Shown piece by piece: positions 34,384 through 46,877 of a stretch of 64,000 nucleotides of DNA. This stretch comes from Helichrysum umbraculigerum (lineage: Eukaryota > Streptophyta > Magnoliopsida > Asterales > Asteraceae), in contig CATIUR010000015.1 of the NCBI GenBank assembly GCA_949592205.1, forward strand, positions 1,174,001 to 1,238,000, written 5' to 3'. The position numbers were made by a program, and so were the translations under genes. Under the pieces are notes generated by a model that made no database searches, had not been told where the DNA came from, and was given only the letters and a program-made list of their open reading frames with translations. Each line of letters begins with the position of its first letter. The first letter of the stretch is position 1.

Positions 34384-37300
34384 AGTGGTTTCTGCACATG
34401 CCCACGTACCCGAGAGGGTTATGTAGGCTTAACGACATGAGATCATTAATGTCATCTAGCAAAACTATATTGATCATAGTATCATTTCCATATAAATTCG
34501 TGTCACATTTAGAATTAAAACCGTAGGAACGAAGTTGAACATTATGATATAGGATTTGGTAATAAGTACATATATGAAAGGATACCCTAATAATTACGGC
34601 GGCCGACGTAATTGCAAAGGTATCACGACATATATGTGTTTATATGACCATATTCGAGTGTCCAATGTGTCGCTTTCAGAGTCGCGTGACGACGTAAAAA
34701 TCTCAACTCTATTTTCTTTTCCGAACTCATGATCTTTGATCGTTGGTTTGGCACATACATCTGACACTATCCAAACTGCTCATCTATTCTAAACTCGTAC
34801 GTACTGGAAATCATAGTAAACATGCCGCCAAGACGTTCTACTCGAAATGCTAAACGTGATACGTGACGGGAGCGAAACGTGATAAATATAAAAGTGTAAA
34901 TTGTGTAGTGTGTAAACGTCATTCTGAGACATGGAATCTGTACCGTGAGACTAATAGACGTGGATAATAACTAACTAATGAACAATCATGCAACACTCTA
35001 ATAAATCGATACTCGCTGGAACCAAAGTAATTAGCTCACTATCCTTCTAATCCTTTGGGCATAATTATATCTTAACTATATTTGGAAATTTCTAATTACA
35101 ACCACATATCATACGATAGTCTTTGCCTCTTTAGTCAGTGATGCATTCACTCACTTGACCCCTTTTACCCTCTCACAACGAAATTTTCTAATCCCTATTT
35201 GTAAGCTTGCCCAAGATCTTGATAACTGTGGGCACACATTCAATTCTCTGTATTACTTGGCAATTTTACCCCTATATAATAAGGGCTCAATACCACATGC
35301 TACATTATAATGTAACTGAATAAGATCATTCTTAACATGTATTATAGTCTCGGGTTTTAAACTATTTCGACTACAACTTCCGTAAGAATTTAAGTGAATC
35401 TAAAACATACCTACACTATAATACTTAATGAAAGTGGTTTGAAACGAAGAAGAAGGATAAGTCTATCTATTAAATAGTTCTCTCGCCTAAAATATCTACA
35501 CATCCGTGTTCTATTTAAGTTATGCTTCAAGATTTCTCTACTAAAATCCTTGGTACCCAAAATAAACTATACCGTTTGAAAACTCTCTATGTCTTGGAAC
35601 ATGTAATAATAATAACTTACTACCATCCTATATCTAAAATAAATCAAACAACATAATATATAAACCTCCATTGCCTTTCATATTTACAACTAAAAAAAAA
35701 ATTAGTGCTTCAAGCTTTATAATGTATTCAACTTTTACATGAATTGTCACCGCATCAGCACTCAAGGGAAAAATTCACTCGTAATGTTGGTATAAAATCG
35801 AAGAAGTTCCAAGTTGTAATTATTTTTACAAGAGGCTCAAATAACGAGATAGACGTTGAATTCGAGATTTATAAACGCCCAGCTCCAATAAAGGAACCAT
35901 TTTCTTGCGTCACGTAACATTAAGAACTTAATCAAAGATAACATTTGGTTATCACTAAGCCAAAAGGAAAACACAAAACCAATGAGCTTACGTAACAACC
36001 AAAAGTGTAATAGGCTCACCGATGAATTGAGCAAGAGGAAATCATGAGAAAATCGTTTGATTGACACACTAAAAAGAATTCACGCATCCTGTAGTATTGT
36101 GTAACAACGTAGGAGTGATTCCCTACTAATCCATACGAAATAAGACGATGGGTCTTAACTATTATCTCAAAACTGTTCGGCCGAATAATCTTCAAACATA
36201 ATTAAGCACAATTACAAAGTGCAAATCAAGATATACACTAGACAGATCGCCCGAGAAGGAATTAATAGAACATTTCACCTAAGGCCTTGGTCTTAAATTA
36301 GAATACAAAGCACGTAATATCTCCGATTTATGTTCTTTCATTTGATGCCCCATTACATTGTAGCGTGCGGGTATGTAAATAGTGTTATCGAATCAATATA
36401 TAGAAAAAGACTACTTTGAACCAAACAAAAAGTTTTGCCTTCAAACGAATCGAACTCTAATTGTTTTTGCACATCAAAACGTCACGAAAACTTGGTCGAA
36501 AACTTGTTGGCATTAATATGAAACAACGTGAAGTAACCAATAGATGCGATGAAACACGTGGTTTTGCACTAACCTGCCAACACCCAACTCTAAGACTCTT
36601 CTGTATCTATACTCCTTTAGCAATTGACTTACTCATTTTCTTTTCAGCCTTATAGGCTTCAAGATGCGAAAATACCCAACCACCTTCACTATATTAAACA
36701 ACAATTACTACATTACATTTCTCATTAATAAACATTTACAAAGTTTTCACCATATTTAAATTTAGCAATTATTCAGTCAACAAGTTTGGAAATCGTTTTT
36801 CTTTGAAATTTAAGCAAATGACCAAATGGTTACTCCACTTTATGTCAGTATATGGGGATTTCTCATAACTAATTTAAATAATTTTTAAACTCTAAGGTGC
36901 CACTTATAAGGATAATCTTTTTCTATACTATCTCACATCGTAAACTTAACATTTTTTATGATCACCAATAACAACTATTATCATTCATTCATTCATTCAC
37001 ACAAATGGTCAATTTCGATCACTACTTCATTTTTCCTTATTGCTTACCGCAGTATAGCGTTTGAAATTTTTCTAGACCTTAAATAAAGGGAATCCTGATG
37101 CGAGGGAATGTACACTGTAAGATTAGCCCAAATTCCAGCCCCTTAGATTTTAAGAGCTCAAACTTGTTTCACCCCTTATACAAGTCAACTTTTATAACCT
37201 CACAAAGAAATATCCTTATACGTATAAACTCTTCTTCCTTTTGTGATATTGTGGACTGATTTTCTTTGGCGACACGACCCTTGTGTATATATCGTTACTC

Positions 37301-37980
37301 TCACCTACGGAGGTAAATAAAAAAAAAAAAAACACAAAAGATTTAACAATCAACAAACTCCCTTAAATCCATAAAGAGATCAAAATTTAATATACAATAT
37401 ACATAGGACACATTGAGAACACTATAGAAGTTTAAATGGTTGATACTCATTTTCGTATAATCTAAATCTCAATACGTCAAATTGAACCTAACAGTGATTG
37501 TTCCGAGTTAAACACAAATTTCAATGTGAGAACCTCATGTAAACTTTGTAGAATTAAACAAATGTATGCTTGTATAAAGAACAAATATTTTTCACTTAGT
37601 TGGTCATGACCATTCCTTAATATTGTCTATTCTTCAGCGGCTATAATTCAGCTACAAGTCTAGTATGTGTGAGCCACAAATATGGGTTGCTACACAACAC
37701 AAATAAACTACGATAAACCAAAGTCTAGTATAAAATCAAGATGGAGTTTAAAATAACACTTTAAATCGGTAAAGACTACGGGAGGTCGAGAAGTTAAGTA
37801 GCAGAAATGTAACGCGATCACAATAGTTAGAATACGATATAACGTTAGACGAGTATTTGAAATCACTTAGGAACGAGAGGGTCATTAAAAACTCCAAAAA
37901 TCCATGTCTATCCCATAATAACATTTTCGGTAATAATTTTGATTGAATTTCGGGACGAAATTCCCTAAACAGGGGGATAC
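34384..37980 (+). mobile_element. Degenerate internal domain of the chromovirus-like element
   Basis: 3.6 kb without usable coding frames. I found no protease, reverse transcriptase, RNase H, integrase or chromodomain motif. At 34,822-34,866 an ATG opens 14 codons starting MPPRRSTRNAK before a stop, matching the usual basic start of Tekay-type gag. The 3' end holds the polypurine tract directly before the LTR at 37,981. Either a coding-deficient derivative or a badly eroded copy. The nearly identical LTRs favour the former. Confidence 0.75.
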
Positions 37981-40549
37981 TGTGACATCCGTCACCAAAA
38001 CCCTATTCTTAGATTCGTTTCCTATAATCATTTCTTACTTGTATTCGTATTTTAAACTATGTGAGAAATTTAATTCTCGTATGTTCGTTCCTGGTTGGAT
38101 TACAAGTTAGATAATATTAATGAAATATTAATGATTAAATAATATAATAATAATAAATATAATTATGATTAGAATCGTATACTAATAATAATTAATGATC
38201 ACAACAATTAATAATTATAACAATATAATAATATAATAAACAATAAAAGTTTAATTATAATACTATTAATAATTAATAGTCAATAGAAAATCAGTGGGAG
38301 TGAGAACCGACTTCTATTCCCATATATATTTTTATTACTTAATTTGTTTCCTAAATATGCTACAAGTCTACTTAACCTCCAAGTTAAGGTGGCATCTATA
38401 ATATAAGTTAACCTTAAAACCTTTAGTCAGCATCATAAAAAAATAATAATAAAATAATAATCGTCCCTGGAGATTACTTCTGTGATTGTCGACCGAATCA
38501 AGTAAAAGAAACCCCGAGAAAGAGTCAAGTCGATTTTGAGTATTGTTCCGTGTATTCTCGTTCGTGTACTCGTATAGGTATTTTTCATAAACCCTAATCA
38601 ATAATTCTTCTTATTATTTTTCTGGATAGATGTATTCTAGGGATGATTTATGGGTTTGGGGATTGAGTATATTGGATCTAAAGTGTTTTTGAGGTCGAAA
38701 GTTATAAAACCGTAACCCGTAAAAATCTGTCCAGATTTTTGTAGCTATAATCAGATACTGTTTTGACCAAGCTACGTTCGTTTTCAGGCTTCGTCCAAAA
38801 CATAAAAGTTGTAGATCTCGAAATTTTACTTAAAATCTTGTAGTTTCGGCCTCTGAAACGCATTGTATGATTTTATAAAAATTATTTTGTAAACTGCTGT
38901 ATTGAGTGACGAATTTTAAGAAAACTTTGGTAAACCTATATTGGATTGAAAAAACTATTTTCTAATCACTTTGGGATTTTAAAGTATGTTCTAAGATTAT
39001 AATTTTCTGTAAAAATATATATTCTTATAATCTAAAGTTGAATTTATATACTTGATTTAATCGGGTGTGTTAGTTAAGTTAATATTCTGAGTTGTGGGTT
39101 TATAATTTTTGATAAAGTTGTGAATTATAAAATAAATGTATTTTAAACATTGAATTAAGATTTTAAAATTTTACTAAAACAATGTCAATGTGTTAAACGA
39201 TCATTGTAAAAAAAAACATTATAATTTTTGAAGGTCTTTAAATATTTGAGATGTTATAAAAAGTATTTTCTGTGTGTAGTTTAATTTTGAGAATTTTAAA
39301 AATTAGTTAGACACGGAGATATATTTTGTTAAAAATTATTTTAAGTTCTAGATACATCAAAGATTCTATGGTTAAGTTTTGGAAGTCTAATAAATTCGTT
39401 TGGGGTCATGATTTATGGTCGGTAAAGGGACACCAAGAATCCGGGCAGAAAACATAGTTGTAATTATTGGTGTAAACCATACACAATTTATATGAGAGGA
39501 CATATATTAGATTCAATATACCAAATAAGGTTTATAGGAGCCTTAAGGATTGTGGGAATGGTACATCAAGTGGGGTTAAATGGAAGGGCTATTTGCCTTA
39601 TCTAAAATTAGTAACGAACAAGTATGTGTATAGGTGATGGGGATTAACGTGCGGACTTAATTGGACTTGTTTGGGAACTTGGTTTGCTTTGCTATTCAAG
39701 GTGAGTTTTTGCGGCACCATTTTCTTACTTATTTTCAAATTGGGGGAAAAGTATGCTCGTACGTTTTATTACCATTTTCCGCTGTGAAACGTATTTGTTT
39801 TCATTTTGGACATTTGCATGAAATGTATGACACTATGTGAAGTATGTGCATTTGGTTGTAGGATTCATTATCATTGTAAGGCCTTGCTCTTTCGGGAGTG
39901 AGTACCTGATGTATACATTATTCTTGGTTTACATTAAAGCCATGTTGCTTTAAAAGGCCTTAGTACCTAATGTTATACGTTATGTATACATTAAAGCCAT
40001 TATGAGTAGCTACTGCATTCACAGGGTTTGTTTGGTCATACTTCTTCGTGGGGTGATGACAGTGTGTTGAGGTGTTTCATTTACATTATTTCACTTATGT
40101 GTACATTTTCATTGCATTGTCCTAACTCGTATCTTTATCACAGCAAATGTTTATTTTGTGTCATTTATAAACCTGCGGAACTCACCAACCATTGTGTTGA
40201 CACTTTTTGAGCATATCTTTTCAGGTAGCACTAGTGGAACTAAGATTGAGGACAAGAAAGCTTAGTGGACCGATTAGGTTGCATTAAGTGTTACTACAAG
40301 ACATATGACATTTGGTTTTAATATTTCGGTGGTTTGAGAAAGGCGTGTTTTGCCTTAACAATTATATTGTGCGATGTTTGTTTGCTAATTTGTTTCCTTG
40401 TTGATATGTACGCGTAGCGTGAACCACTATTCATGTTACAAGTATCATAACACATTGGAGTTTTATTTTCATATAGATTCTTTATAATAATGTGTTGTGA
40501 TCCTATCATGGTTGCATTCCGTTGTTTCCGCTTTAGACGGGGTGTGACA
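37981..40549 (+). mobile_element. 3' LTR of the chromovirus-like element
   Basis: Complete at 2,569 bp, TGTGACATCC to GGGGTGTGACA, followed by the duplicated ACGTG. It is the reference for the truncated 5' copy at 25,817. Confidence 0.93.
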
Positions 40550-42598
40550 ACGTGCAGTATTCATGAATGGCCTACCTAGGATAATGGGGATATTGATGTC
40601 TTCCTGAATATCCATCACTACGAAGTCTGTGGGAAACCAAAACTTATCAACTTTAACCATGACTTTTTTAGCTATGCCCTTTGGATATCGAATGGATTGG
40701 TCGGCAAGCTGGACACTCATCTTAGTGGGCTGGAGAGGTCCTATTTCTATTCTGGTGTAAAGTGAGTAGGGCATGAGATTGATGCTAGCTCCAAGATCGG
40801 CCAAGGAGCGAATCATGCCTGAGTGATAGATAGAACAGGGCAAAGTGAATCGACCTGTGTCTCCTAGTTTTTCCGGTAGGGTATTCTGGATGACGGCTGA
40901 GCATTCAGCATTCAGAGAGATTTTGGGGGTTTCAGGAACCTTGTCTTTAGTAGCCAGTATTCGTCGGATATACTTAGTGCCGGAAGAGATTCTGGACACG
41001 GTGTCCATGAATTTTCCGTCAAGTTTGAATGACTTGGCATTGTACTTTTTGCATAGACGGTTCGGGAAAGGATCTCGCACCTCACGAGTCGGAGTGGGTA
41101 CGGATCGGGTCTCAACTGTCGGCGGGACTGGAGTAGAAGTGGTAGAAGGAGAGCTCAGGGTTTTTGCTTCTTCGACGTGAGGATTCTGGATGGTGTTACT
41201 AGGTAGAGATCCTTGCGGTCGGGTATCGAGATGTTGGGCTAACTGACCAATCTGATTCTCAAGGCTTTTTAGGACCAAGAGTTGATTTCTAAGGAATAGG
41301 TCCGTCTGGTCTTGTCTGGCCGTAGTCTTCTGGTTGAAAGCAGTCTGTCCCTGGATGAACTTGTTAAGATTGTCGTCAGCACTGGTGATTGGTATGGTAG
41401 TCTTTGCAGGCTCAGTAGGCTGGACATCTTCGGGTGCAGTTAATGACAGAGGTTGGTTGTAAGGAAGTTGGGGTTGTTGTGGATATGTCGGATAGCGTGG
41501 CTGAAATCTCTGTGGGTAAGGCGGTTGGTTGTTCCGTGGAGGATACTGATTTCCTCGGTTTCTGGGTGGAGATGTTCTAGCGAAGCCAGGCGGATTTGGA
41601 GGTCTGGTTGGAAACTGGGCATAATAGACAGAACCGTCAGTCGGGTCTTCGTACTCAACCTCATATTCTTCAGTGGGATGGTTGGCACAGTTCTGGCAAG
41701 CCTGAACTTGATGGACTCTCTACGGCTGCTTCTTAAGTTCTCCAATCTGCTTCGTTAGGGTTTCAATTTGTTCCGTCAGAGATTTGATAGCTTCAGCTTG
41801 GATGGAGTTATGAGCGGAGAGAGGTGTTGATGAGGATTGCCCATCAGCTTTCCAGTCGTGGTGATGCATCGTCATGTCTTCGATCAAGTTCCATGCTTCA
41901 TCATCGGTCATCTTCATAAAGTTACCTTGAGCAGCAGCGTCAAGAGTAATACGGTGATTTGGATCGAGACCGTTGTAGAAGGTGCATAACTTGTCGGTTT
42001 TCGTCATCTGGTGATTCGGACATTTCCTTATCAAACTTTTGAATCGCTCCCATGCAGAGTAGATTGATTCATCGTGAGCTTGTTCAAAGTGCGCGATGTC
42101 ATTCTTGAGTTTGGTTTGTTTGGACGGAGGAAAGTATCTGGCAAGGAATTTGTTACCCATATCCGTCCATGAGGTGATTGAGCCAGTCTCAAGTCCCTCA
42201 AACCAAGAGAGTGCATGTAAAGCGAGAGAATAGGGGAACAAGTATAGGCGAACTATGTTCTGCTCGACCCCATTCTGTTTGTAGGAGTTTGATATGTGGA
42301 TGAACTTGTCAATGTGAGCGTTAGGATCTTCACGTGGTAGTCCATGGAATTGACAATTGTCCTTGATGAGTTGTACGATGTGATGCTTCACCTTGAAGGA
42401 TGCTCCCTCTATCTCCGGATAAGTGATTGGTCCTCCTCGTCCTTCAATGGATGGCTTGGTGTTGTCGGCAAGAGTGACACGAGCGGCCATTTCTGGAAGA
42501 AGGAAGCGCTTTTGTTTTCTGATGTTTCGGATAATAGACTCATGATCAGGTACGAAAATGAGTGCTTCAGATTCGGACGATCTGGTCTGATATCGTTG
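40550..42598 (-). pseudogene. Athila-like gag-protease, proximal part
   Basis: One reading frame with a single in-frame TAG at 41,720-41,722. The gag region includes the retrotransposon-gag signature HALSWFEGL and a following Trp/Phe-rich helical stretch (about 41,870-42,470). Then comes a Pro/Gln/Tyr-rich linker and a long helix. The protease has LGASINLMP as its active-site block and IPIILGRPFMNTAR near the end, the usual Athila form. No ATG is seen at the conserved N-terminus near 42,598, so the start is uncertain; the first Met is at 42,490. The frame is cut at 40,549 by the nested chromovirus-like element and resumes at 25,811. Confidence 0.85.
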
Positions 42599-42716
42599 TA
42601 TGTTGTGGGAAGTTATTTTTGGCTGGAACAAAGAAAGTAAAAAGTAAAATACGAAAAGTAAAGGTATCACTAAAAAGAAAAAATTTGTCAGGACGCCTCT
42701 AAGTCTTACGATTGAT

Positions 42717-42734
42717 TCCCCGGCAGCGGCGCCA
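42717..42734 (-). promoter_or_regulatory. Primer binding site (tRNA-Asp type), Athila-like element
   Basis: On the minus strand TGGCGCCGCTGCCGGGAA begins six bases after the 5' LTR end. It corresponds to the TGGCGCCGTTGCCGGGG site used by Athila/Tat elements. Confidence 0.88.
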
Positions 42735-42740
42735 AAAACT

Positions 42741-45176
42741 TGATGCGTCCCGAAGCGGTCGTTCTCGCAACGGGACACACCGGTGGAGTTTTAAATTTAT
42801 AAATGATGGGGACCTAAATTCTACTTACAGAGGTAAGTATAACTCAGGGTCATTCTTAAGATCAATCGTATTGTGAAGCAGAGTTATCTAGACAAACTAT
42901 TCAATTTAGTGATGGGGTTTTGAAAAGAGTTTTAATTTGGTTTTAGGTCCGTTTCAACTAAACTAATAAAAGCAGGAAATAAACAAAACAGTAAAAGACA
43001 GATAGGGAATCAGTAATGGAGAATAGTGCTTGTTATGACTTCGTGAGCTTATGTTATGGGGTGATGTCTAGGGTTTATTTATGAAAACGTCTTTTTAAAG
43101 ATTTGTGTCTTGCTTTTGTCTAAGTATTCGTGGTGTAAACACTAACACCCTACTATCTGATTTCTCAGACACTATGTCACTAGAATGCTAGGTTATGGTG
43201 AGTCTGATCAGAGGAGGCTGCTCAACTCTTCAACACTTACCATAAGGTGGAACAGTGACCCTTTTGGGAATAGTATTCCTGGGCGAATGAGATAGAGTAA
43301 CAGACCCACTAAAAGTTCTTACCATTCTTAAAACCACGGAGATACTAAGGCTAGGCAAGGCATTTAAGATTAAGACTTGGGTTGGTGACTGCTAACTTTG
43401 TATTAATGGTCTTTGTTTAGTCCAGAGCTGTGTGGTTCAACCAGGATGTGACACAGTCTTCAACCGACGGCAGTTCCTTAGCTGTTCCCACGTATTTAAA
43501 CGTTATACGAAGTACTGTGCCGATTTATGGTCTTTCCGGTGCCACATACTTTATGGTCACTCTGGACTAGTTTACTTCGTTTGTATTAAAGCTTGACCAT
43601 CTATGATATAAACCCAACCCTCACTATTTAAACATATCCCAATAAATCCCTGATTGATTCACGGTGTACTATACGATACGTTTGACAGTATTTCCACAGC
43701 TACACAATTCAGACCATGTTTATATTTGAAAACATAGATAGGTAGTTACCGGTTGATCAAGGTTCGCGACTCCTTGTCATACAGGTTCTAACCACGTTTA
43801 TTGGAGGAAAGGCGATTTTGGTTTAAAAATTCATAAATACAAAGTTGACAGTACACCGGTTTTCATTATGTAACAATTGGGAACATTATTCCACAACGGA
43901 TTGTGCCTACGACTTTCATAGCTTCCACGTTCCGTACTACACACATTCGTGATGATTCCGGCGCTATACAAATGAAAGCCGTATAACGTTACTTCCGTTG
44001 TTTCATAACGATATTATCCCAATTGTATATTTAAAATAACATCACCCCAATTAACAAGCTAATTACATCACAACAAGCACATAAGAGAACTACTCACTAC
44101 GCATGGCAAACAATCCTAAATCTATCATAATAATAATAGCAATCATCATAATAGAAAAGGAAAGAAATAACCGAATATTATGCGTAGACATAATAATGTT
44201 AAGAGAATACACTAACGGAACCTCCGCAATATCTTCGACAATATTACATATAAGCCCCTCAAAATATTCCCTACACTATTACAAAAGTAGCCCCTCCGTT
44301 AGTCTAGGTTAAATATTAACCAAGAACTAACGAACCAAAACCCTAATCTATTTCTCCTCTAACTCCTAAGAGTAGTGCTAGAGAGAGAAACCTAAACTAG
44401 AGAGAGAAAGAGTGTGTGAGAGAGAAAGTGAGAGAATTCTATGAAGAATGGTGTGTGGAATGAGGTAGAGGAGCCATCTATTTATAGGAAAGCCATGGAT
44501 CCAAGAGTACAAGTCCACAAGCACACGTACAAGCAAACGAAGCAACAATGAGGGGGTGTGAGACCAAAACAGGCCATGTACGGCCATGATCAGGCCATGT
44601 ACGGCTAGAAACAGGCCATGTACGGCCTCCTCTAGGCCGTGTACGGCTAGGGGGTGGCCGTGTGGTAGGCCGTGTGATTTATCTGACTTTTCTCGTTGCT
44701 TCGGAAGGTCGTATCTTCTTCGTTTCTCGTCCGTTTGACTTGATTCTTTCGTCTGTGATCTCGTAATTCCGTTACGCTTCTAATGATGCCAAAAGTGCCA
44801 AATTTGGATATCTCTAGAGTTGGCGTGTGCGGAATGCCCTCGGTTCGCGCTCAGAAAGCTCTATCTTCCTCGTTCTTTACCCGATCTGCACGATTCTTGA
44901 TTCTATAGTCTTGGAATAACCTGATACATCATATGAGACTATTTAAGAACTTGTATCATAATTTGGTTAAAAGTATGTGAGAATCAGTTGTTTGAATAAT
45001 CTGCCTCGATTTGCGTATCATTTGGACAATTTAAGCACTTTTTACAGCAATGCCTATAATTTAACCAACTTAGTGAATTTAAGTGGAAAAGTATTCATTT
45101 TAAGTGTTTTCACCAAGAATTAGGCCAAATGTGCGGGAAATATGTGCCTGAAAACATGACTTTTTGGCACATATCA
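42741..45176 (-). mobile_element. 5' LTR of the Athila-like element
   Basis: 2,436 bp. Plus-strand ends are TGATGCGTCCC and GGCACATATCA, followed by TTAGT (45,177-45,181). The TATA box is at 44,477-44,486 and the GGCCGTACA repeat at 44,571-44,677. It has several private substitutions relative to the other two LTR copies. Confidence 0.93.
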
Positions 45177-45181
45177 TTAGT

Positions 45182-46027
45182 TTAAATATTGTACGCTTTG
45201 CTGATAATCGTGTGGTTAAGATGGAGGCGACATGGATGGTTGTGGTGGAAATGGTAGAGGCGTAGAGGTTATGATGGTGGTGCGTGGTGGCATTAATGGT
45301 GATGGGAGTGGTGCGCTGGAAAAGTGTGCTGACGTAGGAAAGAGAGTGTCAGAAATACGCGACTTTTCCGATATACCATAAAACATTTATTTTTGAAATC
45401 CGTTAAATTAAATACAAGACGTATTAAATATAACGAATGTTTATTGATTTGATTTTCACCATTAAGTGATACATCAGGGAGTCACTGATGCATATAATCA
45501 ATAGATTGATTATCTATCGAAAAAGAAATTTAAGTATTCAGGAAGAATAAAATTGTTCTTCTATTTTGGCAGAGATGTAGTCTCGCTGATTTAAACACAA
45601 CTTAGAATACTGAATAAATCATAGAGATGTGGTCGCTACGTAAATATGGAACACGTTTATCATTCTTGAATACTTATATTGATTATTTCAAGAAACATGA
45701 GTATAGATTATGTTGTATATAAGTTGTATATCATATCATTAGATTATCCTTTACTGATCAAGTTACAACTTAGAATACTACCAGGATCAGCTTAGAAGAA
45801 AAATAAGTCAATGATATAAAACTTAATATAGAAACATAATAAATACTCATGCGACTATATAAATTATAAGGTTAGATAAGCATAGTGAACTAATTATTAC
45901 ACCTGAGGTTAAATATAATTGTATCAGTGACTATGCTTTTCTAAAGTTATATTTTAGATAGTCAATTTATTTTAAAGAAAATAAAAGTGTTTAAACAGCA
46001 ATAAATAAAGAAACTTAGTGAGTTTAA
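45182..46027 (-). mobile_element. SIRE-1 sequence between gag fragment and env-like gene
   Basis: This is the continuation of SIRE-1 on the far side of the Athila insertion. It contains a GGTG-rich stretch (45,216-45,345) and several TCACTGA motifs but no open frame. The whole pol gene that should lie here is missing, so SIRE-1 has a large internal deletion. Confidence 0.65.
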
Positions 46028-46600
46028 TTATTTATTGGAGTTTATCATGCATGAGCATGATTCGTTCAATTGATGAGCCCATCCAGAGATAGGTTCATAG
46101 TGACCAAGCCTTGGGTTAGGCTTCCACTGATTTGAATAAACAGTATCTGAATGTTCACTGATGAATTTCTGTTTTTGAGAGAATGTAACAGAACATTCAG
46201 ATGACACATATTGCCTGTTGCCACATTTATAACATTTTTTCTTTAAGTAACCGGCCTTTTTGACTTTCCTTGTTTTAAGTTGCTGATCTGACACAGTCAC
46301 ACAACTTCTTTTGCTGATTTTTACTTCTTGCATCTTTGACTTAAGGTCACTGATAGATGTTGTCTCAGTGACTGACACAGTGTCAGTGAAGTTGCTGATG
46401 ATCGTTTGATTATCAGTAATGGTTTTGATGAGATGTGAAGTTACTGATGATTTAACAGTTTTTAAAACATTTATCTCATCATTACCATTTGAGATATCAG
46501 TATCTTCAGTGACCAACTTGCTTTTAGTAAAATAGTTTGGTCGTGGCTCACTGAAAACTGATATGGGCTCAAATACAGCTTCTAAAAAATTACCCAAAAA
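46028..46600 (-). pseudogene. SIRE-1 gag C-terminal fragment
   Basis: About 190 codons on the minus strand. Near the end a zinc-knuckle relic (CYKCGNRQYVSSEC) has Tyr in place of the metal-binding His. The upstream 5' part of gag is absent, the frame running into the leader-like sequence of the neighbouring SIRE-2 element. Gag orientation matches the SIRE-1 env-like gene at 14,508-18,867, so both probably belong to one element split by the Athila insertion. Confidence 0.65.
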
Positions 46601-46609
46601 ATTCGTTTT

Positions 46610-46877
46610 CGGGTTTAACAGCCGTTTCGCGAGTCGAGATTAGGGTTCCAGCGTCGCCTGCGAACCGAGTTGAACTAGCGAGTCGAACTGAGGCTTGCGA
46701 GTCGAACCGAGATCCCTCGCGAATCGACATCACTTGCGAATCGACATCTTTAGCAATCCGAACTGAGACTTGCGAATCGACGTATTCTACGAGTCGAGCT
46801 GAGATTGCGAGTTGAGCTGAGTCTTGCTAGTTGAGTTTTCTGAATTCACTGAAACAGTTTAATTTTACGTTTTTAAG
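46610..46877 (+). other. SIRE-2 leader rich in GCGAGTCGA/GCGAATCGA motifs
   Basis: About ten copies of GCGAGTCGA, GCGAGTTGA or GCGAATCGA lie between 46,625 and 46,850, just before the gag ATG at 46,878. The same motif recurs at 54,550-55,210 and 59,880-60,030 in the same element. Confidence 0.8.

Larger units (their letters stand above)
25817..40549 (+). mobile_element. Non-coding chromovirus-like LTR element nested in the Athila protease gene
   Basis: It begins TGTGACATCC and ends GGGGTGTGACA, with the duplication ACGTG on both sides (25,812-25,816 and 40,550-40,554). The polypurine region at 37,951-37,980 (CGGGACGAAATTCCC then AGGGGGATAC) is typical of Tekay/Del-type chromoviruses. The internal domain keeps only a 14-codon gag-start remnant. 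The 5' LTR is truncated because a second element inserted into it and a deletion then removed its end, so the primer site is lost. Confidence 0.92.
18978..45176 (-). mobile_element. Complete non-autonomous Athila-like Ty3/gypsy retrotransposon
   Basis: It is bounded by the target duplication TTAGT (18,973-18,977 and 45,177-45,181). Two LTRs of identical length, 2,436 bp, have TGAT...ATCA termini. A tRNA-Asp type primer site follows the 5' LTR (42,717-42,734), and an AAGTGTGGG polypurine tract precedes the 3' LTR. Without the nested insertion its internal domain is about 6.6 kb and the element about 11.5 kb. It encodes gag-protease fused to an acidic tail, and a separate 421-aa ORF. No reverse transcriptase, RNase H or integrase is present, so it must depend on enzymes from a relative. 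It is inserted in SIRE-1. Confidence 0.93.

Noticed and set aside
35837..36067. Possible remnant of a pol gene in the chromovirus-like internal domain
   Set aside because: No RT, integrase or RNase H motif could be matched by eye in any frame; left as non-coding.
41453..41758. 101-aa plus-strand frame within the gag-protease region, and the 101-aa minus-strand frame at 41,440-41,745
   Set aside because: Shadows of the true gag-protease frame, which reads through this region with one TAG at 41,720.
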